A DNA stretch of 64,000 bases from Paenibacillus farraposensis (GTDB lineage: Bacteria > Bacillota > Bacilli > Paenibacillales > Paenibacillaceae), in the NCBI RefSeq assembly GCF_020736845.1, contig NZ_JAFFQR010000112.1:922911-986910 (forward strand). Reading direction: 5' to 3'. A program made the position numbers and the translations under genes. Below the pieces are notes generated by a model. The model was not told the origin of the DNA, made no database searches, and saw only the letters and a list, made by a program, of their open reading frames with translations. How positions within the stretch are numbered: position 1 is the stretch's first letter; each line of letters starts with the position of its first letter. This document shows positions 33,085 through 43,221 of this stretch, piece after piece.

Positions 33085-34215
33085 ATGAAGATTGGCATTC
33101 CAAAAGAAATTAAAAACAACGAAAACCGTGTCGCTTTGACACCTGCGGGTGCAGCTCAAATGATTCAGCACGGACATCACGTGTTTGTAGAAAGCCGTGC
33201 GGGAAGCGAAAGCGGCTTTACCGATGCGGATTATGCCGCTGCGGGTGCAACCATTGTGCCGTTCGCTGCCGATGTGTGGTCCCAGGCCGATCTGATTATT
33301 AAGGTGAAGGAACCTCTCCCCTCGGAATACGGATATTTTCGACAAGGGTTGACTTTGTTTACCTATCTGCATCTGGCTGCTGAATCGGCATTGGCCCGGG
33401 CTTTAACAGACAACGGTGTAACCGCCATCTCCTATGAGACGCTGGATGTCGAAGGAAGCCTTCCGCTGCTTACTCCGATGAGCGAGGTTGCAGGCCGGAT
33501 GGCTGTACAAATTGGCGCACAGCTGCTGGAAAAGCCAAAAGGCGGCAAAGGCATCCTGCTGGCAGGCGTACCGGGGATCAAGCGCGGCAAAGTGACCATT
33601 ATTGGCGGAGGGGTCGTCGGCACGAACGCAGCCAAGGTCGCCATCGGTCTCGGCGCGGACGTGACACTGATCGATCTGAGCCTGCCTCGCCTGCGCCAAT
33701 TGGACGATATTTTTGGCAACCAGCTTCATACGCTGGTGTCCACTCCGTCCAACATTGCCGAGGCGGTAGCACAAAGCGATTTGCTGATCGGTGCTGTGCT
33801 GATCACCGGGGCCAAAGCCCCACGGCTTGTAACGGAGGCCATGGTGCAGACGATGCAGCCTGGCTCTGTCATCGTGGATGTCGCCATCGACCAAGGCGGT
33901 ATTGTCGAGACGATTGACCATATCACGACTCACGACCAGCCGACCTATGTGAAGCATGGCGTCATTCACTATGCAGTCGCGAACATGCCGGGCGCGGTAC
34001 CGCGAACCTCGACGCTCGCACTGACGAACGCGACGCTCCCTTTTGCTCTCCAGCTCGCAGACCTAGGCGTACAGCAGGCTCTTCGCACAAGCAAGCCGCT
34101 GCTGAGCGGTACGAATGTCCTGAACGGACATATTACCTATGAGGCGGTTGCGCGCGATCTGGGGTACCCTTATGTGCCGGTGGAACAGGCATGGCAGGCG
34201 AAAGCCTTGCAATAG
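33085..34215 (+). CDS. ald: Alanine dehydrogenase
   Basis: 376 residues. [20 protein letters not shown] is the standard start; K75-type region [25 protein letters not shown] holds the active-site Lys and His, the NAD fold has [21 protein letters not shown], and the late DVAIDQGG is typical. It converts L-alanine and NAD to pyruvate, ammonium and NADH, for alanine use and sporulation. AAGGAGAGGTG lies before ATG 33085. The divergent PucR regulator probably activates it through the direct repeats upstream. Confidence 0.97.
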   Translation: MKIGIPKEIKNNENRVALTPAGAAQMIQHGHHVFVESRAGSESGFTDADYAAAGATIVPFAADVWSQADLIIKVKEPLPSEYGYFRQGLTLFTYLHLAAESALARALTDNGVTAISYETLDVEGSLPLLTPMSEVAGRMAVQIGAQLLEKPKGGKGILLAGVPGIKRGKVTIIGGGVVGTNAAKVAIGLGADVTLIDLSLPRLRQLDDIFGNQLHTLVSTPSNIAEAVAQSDLLIGAVLITGAKAPRLVTEAMVQTMQPGSVIVDVAIDQGGIVETIDHITTHDQPTYVKHGVIHYAVANMPGAVPRTSTLALTNATLPFALQLADLGVQQALRTSKPLLSGTNVLNGHITYEAVARDLGYPYVPVEQAWQAKALQ

Positions 34216-34228
34216 GACAACAGCAAAA

Positions 34229-34277
34229 AACCACACATGCTTTCCTATGGAATTGAAGCTGTGTGGTTCTTTTTCTA
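34229..34277 (+). terminator. Terminator of ald
   Basis: AACCACACA pairs with TGTGTGGTT around a 23-base loop, followed by CTTTTTC. Confidence 0.8.
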
Positions 34278-34333
34278 TATTACTGTATTCAGTGTTTCGT
34301 TATATTCAGACGGATACATTCAAACGGGTATAT

Positions 34334-34870
34334 TCAAACGATTTCTGACGAAAGGAAAGTCTGCAAACGGCGGTAAATATCCGTGATCTCCTCCAGCGGC
34401 ATGCGCACCAGTCCGCTGGACGAAGGTGCCACAAATTCATACATCTCGGGGATCAGCGGCTCAGGCTGAAATCCCCAATCTGCTTTGGATTTTTTACTGT
34501 ATTCGGTATATACGCCTTTGCCAACAAAACAAGCGACCTTCGGAAGGTATTCCTTTAGCTTCGCATGCAGTTTCAGGCGTCCTTCGGCGTATTCCTCGCG
34601 CGTAATATCCTCCACTCCCCTGGTAGGACGGGAAACAATATTCGTAAAACCATAGCCCAGCTTAAGCAGCTCCCGATCCTCTGATGGATCATACAATCGA
34701 GGCGTCAGGCCCGCTCCCTCCAGAATGCGCCAAAAACGATTGCGTGGATTTGCATAATGGTGGCCTACTTCGCCTGATTTCAAGCTGGGATTAAAGCCGA
34801 TGAATACAACCGATAATCCATAGTCCAAATGATCATCTACCTCATGCAGCTCGGTCTCTTGCTCTGTCAT
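34334..34870 (-). CDS. mug: Mismatch-specific uracil/thymine DNA glycosylase
   Basis: 178 residues, a MUG/TDG family member. Motif 1 VVFIGFNPSLKSGEVGHHYANPRNRFW carries the Asn that replaces the Asp of other uracil glycosylases (GFNPS). Motif 2 VAPSSSGLVR lies at about 150-160. It removes U or T (or ethenocytosine) from G mispairs. The ATG at 34870 lies 14 bases after the upstream aldo-keto reductase stop, with AAGGAGAG in that gap, so the two are an operon. Confidence 0.93.
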   Translation of the reverse strand: MTEQETELHEVDDHLDYGLSVVFIGFNPSLKSGEVGHHYANPRNRFWRILEGAGLTPRLYDPSEDRELLKLGYGFTNIVSRPTRGVEDITREEYAEGRLKLHAKLKEYLPKVACFVGKGVYTEYSKKSKADWGFQPEPLIPEMYEFVAPSSSGLVRMPLEEITDIYRRLQTFLSSEIV

Positions 34871-34884
34871 CGCACTCTCCTTCC

Positions 34885-35748
34885 TCAGACCATATCCAGC
34901 GGCTGCTTCCGCGTTGGTAGGGGAAAGGCTTCGTCTATTTTTTGAAGTTGCTCAGGGGTAAGCCGGATATGGGCTGCCGCTGCGTTTTCCCGCACGTGCG
35001 ATTCCTGTACCGCCTTGGGGATCGCCCATACATCCCCGTCCCGAATCACCCACGCGAGCGCGATCTGGGCTGGAGTTGCTCTGTGGCTGGCAGCAATGTC
35101 CAACATAACGGGGTGCTCCAGCAGTCCCTTTCGCAGTCGTCCGCCCTGTGCAATCGGACAATAGGCCATTACAGGCACTCCGTGCGTGCGGCTCCAGGGA
35201 AGCAGATCATAGTCGATGCCCCGCGAAGCCGCATGATACAGCACTTGATTGACTGCACAGGCATCGCCTCCGCTTAGGCTCCACAGCTCCTCCATATCGG
35301 CTTGGTCCAGATTGGATACACCCCAGCTGCGAATTTTGCCCTGCTCACTCAGTTCTTCCATGCCTTGTACAGTCTCTTCCAATGGGATATTCCCGCGCCA
35401 ATGCAGCAGATACATATCCATGTACTCCGTTCCCATGCGGGTCAGGCTCGCTTCGCACGCATGGGCCAGTCCTTGTCGGTCTGCATGATGAGGGTAAGCC
35501 TTGCTGACGAGATACACATCGTCCCGGCGGCCCTTGACCGCCTCCCCGACAATCTTTTCCGCTTCACCCTCCGCGTACATTTCGGCCGTGTCTATAAGCG
35601 CCATCCCCAGCTCCAAACCAAGCTGAAGGGCGCGTACCTCCTCTTGCCGGTGCGAAGCCTTTTCGCCCATATACCAGGTACCCTGTCCGATTAGCGGTAC
35701 TTCACGACCGTCCGTCCATGTCATCACGCTTTTCTGTTGTCGGGTCAT
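34885..35748 (-). CDS. Aldo/keto reductase
   Basis: 287 residues, TIM-barrel NADPH reductase. Catalytic Asp in LIDTAEMYAEGEAE with the Tyr of that motif (AEMYAE), Lys in VYLVSKAYP, His in DMYLLHWRG. The cofactor loop IPKAVQESHVRENAAA is at about 240-255. AAGGAGGG precedes ATG 35748. It is likely co-transcribed with mug. The substrate (aldehydes, methylglyoxal) cannot be told. Confidence 0.92.
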   Translation of the reverse strand: MTRQQKSVMTWTDGREVPLIGQGTWYMGEKASHRQEEVRALQLGLELGMALIDTAEMYAEGEAEKIVGEAVKGRRDDVYLVSKAYPHHADRQGLAHACEASLTRMGTEYMDMYLLHWRGNIPLEETVQGMEELSEQGKIRSWGVSNLDQADMEELWSLSGGDACAVNQVLYHAASRGIDYDLLPWSRTHGVPVMAYCPIAQGGRLRKGLLEHPVMLDIAASHRATPAQIALAWVIRDGDVWAIPKAVQESHVRENAAAAHIRLTPEQLQKIDEAFPLPTRKQPLDMV

Positions 35749-35762
35749 GTGCTTTTCCCTCC

Positions 35763-37055
35763 TTAGGAGCCTGATGCCGCAGGTTTGTCAAAGACATGAG
35801 TCTGGGTCCAGTGCTGGCCGCCATCCGAGGTAGTGTACATCACAGGGGCCTTTTCCGAATCCGAGAAAATAGCCCAGCCTTCACTGGCATTCGCCATTCC
35901 GATTTGCTGGCCGCCATAGCCGTCAAAGCTTTGCTTGCCATTGTTCCATGTCTTGCCGCCGTCATTCGTCCAGCCAATCGTATTGGGCTTGTCGCACGGC
36001 GCACAGTAGCCGCCCATTAATGCGGTATTGCTGTTAATCGCATAGAGCATTCCCGGTGCTGTCCCCTCATTTTTGGGAACCTGATTGTTTTGCTGACTAA
36101 TGCCCGGCGCCGGACCGCCGCCAGCGGTGGCATTTGCCAGTACAGCTCGCCAGCTTTTCCCGCTATCAGCCGTATGCCATAGCGAATACGAAGTCTGATT
36201 CATCCCCGTACCTCCAATCAGCACAATCCATGCGTTGCCCCGTTCCACCGAACGGATAACGACCCCGTTCACAGGCGCCTCGGTTGTACGTGACATGACA
36301 GTAGTCCATTTTTGTCCCCCGTTAACGGTGTGCAAAATCTGGAACGAGCGGTCTGTGTTCTGCATTACCGCCCAGCCGTGTTGCCGATCATGATAATATG
36401 GCTGCCCCACCGTGTGGCCAGGCACAGGAAGCGCAGACCAGCTTTGTCCACCGTCCTTGGTATACTGGTTGCCGCTGAATCCTTCCTTGGATGATACAAA
36501 GTGTAAAAAGCCCGCTCGGCCTTGCTCAGGCACTGTCCCTATCGTATCCCAGCGTTTACCGCCATCGCGAGTTGCCAGCAGCGACCCGCTATCTGCCATA
36601 ACAGCCCAGGCCTGCTGTCCGTTCAAGGCAAATATTTGCTGCACCGTACCCTGGCCCTGATATTGTACATTCCATGCCGATCCGGCTGAGCCGGATGTAT
36701 CCGCGTCTGTCCGGGCAATCCAGCCATTTCCGCCGATCCAGCCGGAGTGGCCGTTAATCAGACGCAGGGCGGTAATATTGTCCATGTGGACCTTCGCTAC
36801 ATTAGTGTCCGCGGACGCTTGTCCTCCTCCATTACCGGCAGGGGATGGAGCATTGTTTCCGTTAGGAGTAGCCTGCTGTCCCGGTGTATGTACAGACCCT
36901 CCTGAACCGTTCGCTTGAGCCGGCGTGGAGCCCTGTTGCTGATTTTGCGCCGCTTGCCCATTCGGCCCCTTCGATCCAGGTGTACCTGTTTCACATCCTG
37001 CTGTCATCATGGCTGCGGCAAGCAAAAGCAGCCAAACCGATGTTTGTTTTTTCAT
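35763..37055 (-). CDS. YCF48/BNR-type beta-propeller lipoprotein
   Basis: 430 residues from ATG 37055 (GGGG eight bases before). Lipobox MMTAGC (about 15-20). A low-complexity linker rich in Gly, Gln, Asn, Pro (25-80) leads to a propeller (about 90-425) with BNR-like turns such as SGSLLATRDGGKRWDTIG, YTKDGGQSW, HTVNGGQKWTT, WTNDGGKTWNN and YTTSDGGQHW. This is the YCF48/HCF136 class, often a chaperone or surface sensor. Only the last 13 residues overlap no other gene; the aldo-keto gene begins 14 bases after its stop. Confidence 0.85.
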   Translation of the reverse strand: MKKQTSVWLLLLAAAMMTAGCETGTPGSKGPNGQAAQNQQQGSTPAQANGSGGSVHTPGQQATPNGNNAPSPAGNGGGQASADTNVAKVHMDNITALRLINGHSGWIGGNGWIARTDADTSGSAGSAWNVQYQGQGTVQQIFALNGQQAWAVMADSGSLLATRDGGKRWDTIGTVPEQGRAGFLHFVSSKEGFSGNQYTKDGGQSWSALPVPGHTVGQPYYHDRQHGWAVMQNTDRSFQILHTVNGGQKWTTVMSRTTEAPVNGVVIRSVERGNAWIVLIGGTGMNQTSYSLWHTADSGKSWRAVLANATAGGGPAPGISQQNNQVPKNEGTAPGMLYAINSNTALMGGYCAPCDKPNTIGWTNDGGKTWNNGKQSFDGYGGQQIGMANASEGWAIFSDSEKAPVMYTTSDGGQHWTQTHVFDKPAASGS

Positions 37056-37202
37056 TTTCTTCATCCCCTTATATTGTTGATATACATGCTGCACGGGTTT
37101 CATAATCTCAGCAAGGTCTATTCTATGTATTGCCTTGCTGTCGTTGTTTCACTCTTATGGTAAGAATACGGCAGTGACTGTATGCGAATCCTCATTGCAG
37201 GT

Positions 37203-38660
37203 TTACGAATGAAGAGGAACAAAGCCGCCTCTTTCAATGGCCCGGGTTCCTTCTTCACTTTGCAGCCATTCGAGTAATCGCGGCAGTGAAGGACGCGGCT
37301 TCTCGCCTTCGCGTGTGACCACGAACAGTTGGGCCGTGAATGGATATTTCCGCGAACGGATATGCTCTTTGTTCGGTTCCACTCCATCAATGGATAGAAA
37401 TTTGACCTCTTGACGATTATGCATCACATTTGCAAAATAATAAAATGAATATCCGAGCGCGTTGTGGTCCTTGTTAAAATCTGCGACTGCATTAATCATA
37501 CCACCCATAATGCCGATTCGTCGTTCCCGGGGCGGTTCGGCCATCTCATGGCCTGCCATTACGTTCTTTTGCATATATGTCTGACTTCCTGAATTTTCAT
37601 CCCGCTGATAGGCAATGATCGGCTGATCCCTTCCCCCCACTTCATTCCAGTTGTGAATAGCCCCTTCGTATATGCGGCGAACCTGCTGCGAAGAAAGTCC
37701 GCTAACCGGATTGTCCTGATGAACGAGAAAAATAAACGCATCCCGCCCAATGGGGGTAAGCTTCATTTGCACGCCATGGCTTTTCGCCAACCGCAATTCC
37801 TCATCGGATGGTCCAGCTACGAGAATCAGGTCGGCCTTCCTTTTGATCAAATTTACATATGCCTGATGCGTCGTGTTGAATTTCAGTTCGTACGCCGCGC
37901 GCGCCTTGCTCATGCCAGTCAGTTCATGCACCATATCCTGTGCGAACGGAATAGCCGCTGTAGCCCCGTCGACAACCGGAAAATCCCTTTCCGCGATGTG
38001 CGGACGTTGAGGGAGCATCAATGATATCGTTAGCACAATGAAGAGCGCAGCAGATATTGCGCCAACAACCCACTGCCATCTATAATGATCCACCTTTCCA
38101 TTCCTGTCGGTAACTGCTGGATAACGATCTACCCCCACACCTGTTGCCATGCCGGCTATCGGCAGCAGTGCAGCCAGTAGAAACCAGATTTCACTATGCT
38201 GTGTGTATGGCTCCAATACTTCCAGCACAGGTGCTGCCCAAGCGTGATAAAGTGAAAAGAGCTCCCACGAGCCTCCCCACGCCTTAGCAGGCTGACCGCC
38301 AGCTCCTTGAAGTCCCACCAGCCAGAGCCACAGCCCGCATAATAATGATACCAGTCCGGTCAGCATCAAGGGAAGCTTGCGCATGCTGGAAATACGCGCA
38401 CTCAAGACACCATAAGCCGCAAAAATCAGGCCAACAATCCATGCGTACAGCACCATCATCACAATTACAGCTGTATCTGTCACCCCGGTATGCCTCAGCA
38501 GAAGCTGTACATTGGGTGCCACAACTATACTCCAAATGATATTAAACATGACTGAAAACAATCCAAACCTTAACGTACCGCCTAGCCATGGCCAAAACCA
38601 TGCCATCCGCACAGAAGCGTCTTCCTCCGTATCAGCTATAACTCCCTTTGGATCAGACAT
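37203..38660 (-). CDS. PstS-like binding domain fused to a membrane domain
   Basis: 485 residues. The N-terminal half has five or six membrane helices (about 20-45, 60-85, 95-120, 155-180, 195-220). The C-terminal half (about 235-485) is a phosphate-binding type fold: DGATAAIPFAQDMV, ADLILVAGPSDEEL, the loop for bound oxyanion QRDENSGSQTYMQKNV (Ser-Gly-Ser) and KYPFTAQLFVV. Normal PstS proteins are lipoproteins with no multi-pass membrane part. No pstCAB genes are nearby. The domain might sense phosphate or anchor an extracellular complex. The second ATG (38660) is used, after GGGGG. Confidence 0.8.
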   Translation of the reverse strand: MSDPKGVIADTEEDASVRMAWFWPWLGGTLRFGLFSVMFNIIWSIVVAPNVQLLLRHTGVTDTAVIVMMVLYAWIVGLIFAAYGVLSARISSMRKLPLMLTGLVSLLCGLWLWLVGLQGAGGQPAKAWGGSWELFSLYHAWAAPVLEVLEPYTQHSEIWFLLAALLPIAGMATGVGVDRYPAVTDRNGKVDHYRWQWVVGAISAALFIVLTISLMLPQRPHIAERDFPVVDGATAAIPFAQDMVHELTGMSKARAAYELKFNTTHQAYVNLIKRKADLILVAGPSDEELRLAKSHGVQMKLTPIGRDAFIFLVHQDNPVSGLSSQQVRRIYEGAIHNWNEVGGRDQPIIAYQRDENSGSQTYMQKNVMAGHEMAEPPRERRIGIMGGMINAVADFNKDHNALGYSFYYFANVMHNRQEVKFLSIDGVEPNKEHIRSRKYPFTAQLFVVTREGEKPRPSLPRLLEWLQSEEGTRAIERGGFVPLHS

Positions 38661-38789
38661 GTACATCCCCCTATATTACTTAAATGAAATGAGACTGTAA
38701 GCATTCGCTTCTTCATTGTACAATTTTGGTAAAGATTAGTATATGAGAAGATGGTAAAAATGTCCTTATCCGATTATCGGGATTATAGC

Positions 38790-38822
38790 AAAAAGGCCTC
38801 CCCCGACAGGAAAGGCCTTTTC
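38790..38822. terminator. Bidirectional terminator
   Basis: AAAAGGCCT and AGGCCTTTT flank about 13 bases, with A's on one side and T's on the other. It ends the VanZ-type unit on the minus strand. Confidence 0.8.
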
Positions 38823-38834
38823 TAAATCGAAATT

Positions 38835-39077
38835 TTATATCGCTCTGGCATGAATCAAAAAACGGTGCTGCTTTACGTCCCAATATCCATCACGTTGGAT
38901 GTCCAAATGCAGATCATACAGCTGCTCTATATAGTTCTGTGGCTGGAAGTCTGCAATTTGCCATTCAATGGCTTTTAAATGAATCAATTTCATAAATTTA
39001 ATGCCATGAGCAGCTTGGGTTTTAGGGCATGAAAAAAGGAGTACCTCCCCAAATCTCGAAGTGTTCTGTTTCAGCAT
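38835..39077 (-). CDS. Small hypothetical protein, possible remnant
   Basis: 80 residues beginning directly after the VanZ stop (TGA-ATG) without a ribosome site. The middle ATG (residue 29, MKLIHLKAIEWQIADFQPQN) may be the true start of a 52-residue protein. Another frame just upstream reads HFEIWGGTPFF, which looks like coding sequence too, so the gene is probably shifted near 39020. Not recognised. Confidence 0.35.
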   Translation of the reverse strand: MLKQNTSRFGEVLLFSCPKTQAAHGIKFMKLIHLKAIEWQIADFQPQNYIEQLYDLHLDIQRDGYWDVKQHRFLIHARAI

Positions 39078-40007
39078 TCAATTCCAGAAATACTTCATCT
39101 CCCTCAATCCAATATCCCATAGTTTCTCATTTCCCTCTATGGTTATCGTAAGCTCATTTGCCTGTTCGAGAGAAAACTCGAAAATATCCGGCTTACGGCG
39201 TTGATATTTTTCAGAATTGGACAATATCTCATGTCCATCTACGGAAACACTTATGCTTCCATAAAACTCACTTTGATCGGGAATTCCATAATACAAGGAA
39301 AGATGAAGCTCCTTATTGCCTAACATATACGTGTACGTTTCAATATTTTTGCCTTCGACGCTATACGCATTAAATTGGGGCACTATGTTTTGACCGCCAA
39401 TTTTAAAGCTGTGCAGCTTTGTTCCCGTTGCTGTATTTCCGGTGCTATCTTTTAGTTCGTTTAAAGCCACAAAGGGACCTTCTTCTTTGGTGAAGGCTTT
39501 GTCAATACCCCCGCAAACACCCCAAACCACAATCAGAAGAACAATAACAGAAATACCCGTAGCGGCAATATTTCTCCAAACGTTTTTTGTACGAATTCCA
39601 AGTTTGTACGCCCCGAATCCGACTGCTGCGCCTAATGAATTTTGAATGACGTCGTTAACATCGAAGCTGCCGAGCAACGTTAGCGCCTGTATGGTTTCAA
39701 TCACGAGAATGGACAGAATGAACAATGTAATGAATCGAATAAAGTTGATCCGATATAACAATGGAATCAATATGCCGAAAGGGATGAAGGCTGCAATGTT
39801 TCCAAAATCTACGAAATCCATCAGAGCAGGATGTAGAAGATCAGATATACTTGGCAACTTAAAAAAACTGTCCGGTAAAAAAATAAAGGTGTAGCCAGTC
39901 ATTCGCGCTACGGCATCTATTCTACCGAAACCGAGAAATATAAAATAAAGAATCAAAATTGTATAGAGTATGGTTATGGTAAAAATAAACTTACGTTGTT
40001 GTGACAT
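39078..40007 (-). CDS. VanZ-family membrane protein with extra domain
   Basis: 309 residues from ATG 40007 (AAAGGAG upstream). The VanZ part (about 1-160) has four helices and the motif NIAAFIPFGILIPLLY plus ETIQALTLLGSFDVNDVIQNSLGAAVGF. After a fifth helix (about 155-175) an extracellular beta-rich domain of about 130 residues follows. VanZ confers low-level teicoplanin resistance in enterococci; most homologues have no known job. The C-terminal domain is unusual. Confidence 0.85.
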   Translation of the reverse strand: MSQQRKFIFTITILYTILILYFIFLGFGRIDAVARMTGYTFIFLPDSFFKLPSISDLLHPALMDFVDFGNIAAFIPFGILIPLLYRINFIRFITLFILSILVIETIQALTLLGSFDVNDVIQNSLGAAVGFGAYKLGIRTKNVWRNIAATGISVIVLLIVVWGVCGGIDKAFTKEEGPFVALNELKDSTGNTATGTKLHSFKIGGQNIVPQFNAYSVEGKNIETYTYMLGNKELHLSLYYGIPDQSEFYGSISVSVDGHEILSNSEKYQRRKPDIFEFSLEQANELTITIEGNEKLWDIGLREMKYFWN

Positions 40008-40250
40008 GGTTAACTCCTTTATAAGTCCAGTCAAAAAGTGATCCCTTTTCGGCACTTTTGTCTTCGGGCAATGTCAATGACGGAAAGTTAGCCATTCCCC
40101 TGCTTAAATCGCTAGCTGCTCATCATCCATATCTCAAAGTTGAATATGTGTCTCTTTAATGTTCTACGCTGTATCTCTCTATGCCTCTACCTGCGTCAGT
40201 CCAAAATAGGAGAAGCACTTGTCTAGCGGTCAGGCCGGATGCTGTTTCAC

Positions 40251-42344
40251 TTAGGAACCCGGCAACAAAGCTTTCGCAAGCTCCGGCGTAATGTCTTTTG
40301 GCGTTAATATATAATAGCCTGTGTGAGCATCTGAATTGTATAAAGGCTTGATTTTGACTTGGAACAGATAAGTGCCCTTCTCCATATTGAGTGTAAGGTT
40401 AAAAGGTCTGCGCTTCTCCAGTACGGTGCTCCAAAGCTTCGGATCTTCAATGGTTATTGCCTTATGCTTCTGTTGAATATCTCTAAAAAACTCATAGTCT
40501 TCAATATACTGGCCAGGTTGAGAAGGCCCTATTTCCTGAGAAATAATAGGAACAGCCCGTATGGACAAAATATCTTTGGAATGAATGACAACTTTGTCAG
40601 CGTAGCCCTTTTGTTCCATCCAGGCAGTAAGCTTGTGAAAGGAAGCTGGCCATTCATAAGAGATCTCACGCCTCCATTTCGGTTCATTCTTGGAAATGGA
40701 TGACTCTTTGTTTGTAATGGAGATACTCCCCAACGGATATTTCTCTGATTGCATTTCGCTATAGCTCATATTTAAAATTTCGGCTTTTAGTATAGCTTCA
40801 AATTCATGAATTTCCTTTGGAGCGGTCAGAACCACCCGCCGTTCGTTATCATCCACCGATTGAATCGTGATGCTTTCCGCCGCACCATACAGCTTATCCA
40901 ACGAGTATCTGACCGTTTTATACGGCTCCGATCCCATCATCTTGGCTAGTTCTGTCTCAAAGGGGCGTACCGGAAACGTGTAGCGCCGGACCATAGTAGA
41001 GCCATCATCCAGACGATAGACTATTACTGTCGTGGCAAGAGGTACGTTTTTGGGAAGTGAAGCTTTTCCTTCGGAATGTGCTCGTACCAGTTCACGCTGC
41101 AAATTCAGCACGGCTGCAATATAAGCCTTATTTTGGGAAAAATAAGCTTCATTGCGTGCTTCCTCTCCTAAAGGCAGCTCTTGTCCTACGTAAACTTGTT
41201 GCACCGAGTGCGCCGTTGGAATCCGTTCCTCATAGCCGCTCCAGCCTGAAACCGGAATGTACAGTACCAGACCCAATACTGCACTATAAGCAATCAGTTC
41301 CAGCAAAGCGCGCACACGTACAATTTGCCATGTTTTACGGATGACCATTTCTACAGCGATATAACCCAGCAAAGCGCCAAGGATATACCCGAATATCGGC
41401 CAGCCCTTCCCCTGACTGCCTGCGCCATAAAAATATTCGCCCAAAAGAAGCATTGTGCACAACATAACCCCTGCCTTAAATAAAGGCTGAAAAAAGGTAA
41501 AGGCCATCGCCTGACTTGCCTTCTCTACCAGCCGTTTGCGATACAAGCCATAACTTAAGATGACAAACAGCAGCGCGATCCCCAGATAGGCAAGCAACTC
41601 CATGTAAGAAAAGGCGTTTTGTGGCAACTGCATGATGCGCATAAATGGTGATAAGCTTTGCCAGATATTATTACTGCTGCGAAACTCCCCACCATTCGTA
41701 TATCGAACAATGGTTTCCTGTCCCTGTACAAATCCGTATAAATTATGCTCCAGAAAACGGCCGATCATAGTTGACAGATAATAAGGCAGGAGCAGCAAAG
41801 CATATACCACGACGGTCTGCAACAGCGATTGTCCCACACAAATACCTACAAACACGGTAAAGACAAAAAGGAAAATCGTAAGTACCGATACGTCTAAAGC
41901 CCATGATCCGATATCATTAATATGGAAAATAAAAGGCAGCTTGGCCGACGTGCTTACCAAGACGGTTACACCCGCAGTCAACCACACGGGTACAAGTAAA
42001 AGGATAAGGCCGCTAATAAAATGTGACGTTAACAGCTGCTCTCTACGCAAAGGCAGGCTGTGATATAAATCCGATGAGCCTTTCCGCTGAATAAAACGAA
42101 GCAGCATCGCCCCCGCTAGTACCGGCACGGTAAATAAAATGATATTTTGTAAATCATTGCCTAAGTATGAACTACCGAATAGGCTTCTTAATACTATGCG
42201 CGGCTGTTCAGTGCCAATACTCATAAATAACGGCAGCGGCACTGTGAACAATAATCCCGCCAAGTACAACAGACCGATCCAGCCATGCTGTCTCAGGCTT
42301 TGGCGAACTACGCCACCGCTATAGAAGAATCGGTTGGATGTCAT
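40251..42344 (-). CDS. ABC transporter permease (ABC-2 type, large)
   Basis: 697 residues. The N-terminal part has several membrane helices (about 20-45, 60-75, 105-130, 150-180, 230-260, 270-290, 310-330, 350-370). A long C-terminal extracellular domain (about 380-690) has no obvious family. The end of the ATPase gene overlaps its start by 26 bases, with GGAGG inside that overlap, so they are translationally coupled. With the GntR regulator this forms a YtrA-type envelope ABC operon. Confidence 0.85.
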   Translation of the reverse strand: MTSNRFFYSGGVVRQSLRQHGWIGLLYLAGLLFTVPLPLFMSIGTEQPRIVLRSLFGSSYLGNDLQNIILFTVPVLAGAMLLRFIQRKGSSDLYHSLPLRREQLLTSHFISGLILLLVPVWLTAGVTVLVSTSAKLPFIFHINDIGSWALDVSVLTIFLFVFTVFVGICVGQSLLQTVVVYALLLLPYYLSTMIGRFLEHNLYGFVQGQETIVRYTNGGEFRSSNNIWQSLSPFMRIMQLPQNAFSYMELLAYLGIALLFVILSYGLYRKRLVEKASQAMAFTFFQPLFKAGVMLCTMLLLGEYFYGAGSQGKGWPIFGYILGALLGYIAVEMVIRKTWQIVRVRALLELIAYSAVLGLVLYIPVSGWSGYEERIPTAHSVQQVYVGQELPLGEEARNEAYFSQNKAYIAAVLNLQRELVRAHSEGKASLPKNVPLATTVIVYRLDDGSTMVRRYTFPVRPFETELAKMMGSEPYKTVRYSLDKLYGAAESITIQSVDDNERRVVLTAPKEIHEFEAILKAEILNMSYSEMQSEKYPLGSISITNKESSISKNEPKWRREISYEWPASFHKLTAWMEQKGYADKVVIHSKDILSIRAVPIISQEIGPSQPGQYIEDYEFFRDIQQKHKAITIEDPKLWSTVLEKRRPFNLTLNMEKGTYLFQVKIKPLYNSDAHTGYYILTPKDITPELAKALLPGS

Positions 42345-43221
42345 AACCCGCGTCCTCCATTTCATAAATAAAAATTTCCTCCAGCGTCAACGGCAGCAAA
42401 TCAAACACATGCGGCTCATACGCCTGAAACAGTTCTGTAATGCGCTCTCGTTCTCCACGGATAATCATCAGCAGAACACTGCCTCTCCGCTCCTTATGTA
42501 CAACCGAAAGTTGCTGGCACACGACTTCTTCATGCTCATTTTCACGAAACGCTACCTGCACCTTATGCGTATCGAGCTTGAGGTCGTCGACTTCCTTTTC
42601 CAGCAGCATACGTCCCTGGTGCATAATCCCGACGTGATCACACATGTCCTCTATCTCACGCAAATTATGGGATGAAATCACAACGGTCAGCTCGCGTGCG
42701 GCCGTTTCCTGAAACAGCAGATTTTTGATCATCCGCCGCATCACGGGGTCCAGCCCATCAATGGGCTCATCCATAATCAACAGCTCAGGCATACAGCTCA
42801 AGGCAAGTACAAATGCAGCCTGCCGCTTCATCCCTTTGGAAAAACGATGAAGTTTACGTTTGGGGTCCAGCTTGAAAATGTCCGTAAGCTGCCTATATCG
42901 TTCCTCGCTCCAGCTTGGATAAATGGACCGGTAAAAACGGGCCATCTGGCGAATCGTCGCCTGTGGAAAAAAATAGGGAGTATCCGGCATAAACAGGATG
43001 CGCTGCTTAACCTCCGGCTGCTCATATACGGCTTGTCCCCCGATCAGCACCCTCCCTGCGTCCGGCCGATAGATTCCGGCGATCATTTTAAGCAGTGTCG
43101 TTTTCCCTGCCCCATTGGAGCCCAGCAATCCAAAAATTGAGCCTTTCTTCACCGAAAGAGCAAGCTGATCAACAGCCTTTTCTCCTGCAAATGTCTTTGT
43201 GACTTCCCTTAATTTAATCAA
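42319..43221 (-). CDS. ABC transporter ATP-binding protein
   Basis: 300 residues. Walker A GLLGSNGAGKTTLLK (about 33-47), signature RFSKGMKRQAAFVLAL, Walker B ELLIMDEPIDGLD, and the switch His in VISSHNLREIE. It starts with a TTG at 43221, which overlaps the GntR stop (TTGATTAA); the purine-rich GGAAAGGGGG lies before it. It drives the ABC-2 permease downstream, with an unknown substrate, possibly cell-wall antibiotic defence as for B. subtilis YtrBC. Confidence 0.93.
   Translation of the reverse strand: MIKLREVTKTFAGEKAVDQLALSVKKGSIFGLLGSNGAGKTTLLKMIAGIYRPDAGRVLIGGQAVYEQPEVKQRILFMPDTPYFFPQATIRQMARFYRSIYPSWSEERYRQLTDIFKLDPKRKLHRFSKGMKRQAAFVLALSCMPELLIMDEPIDGLDPVMRRMIKNLLFQETAARELTVVISSHNLREIEDMCDHVGIMHQGRMLLEKEVDDLKLDTHKVQVAFRENEHEEVVCQQLSVVHKERRGSVLLMIIRGERERITELFQAYEPHVFDLLPLTLEEIFIYEMEDAGYDIQPILL

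Noticed and set aside
33403-33969. 188-codon frame opposite ald
   Set aside because: Shadow frame; ald is intact and conserved on the other strand.
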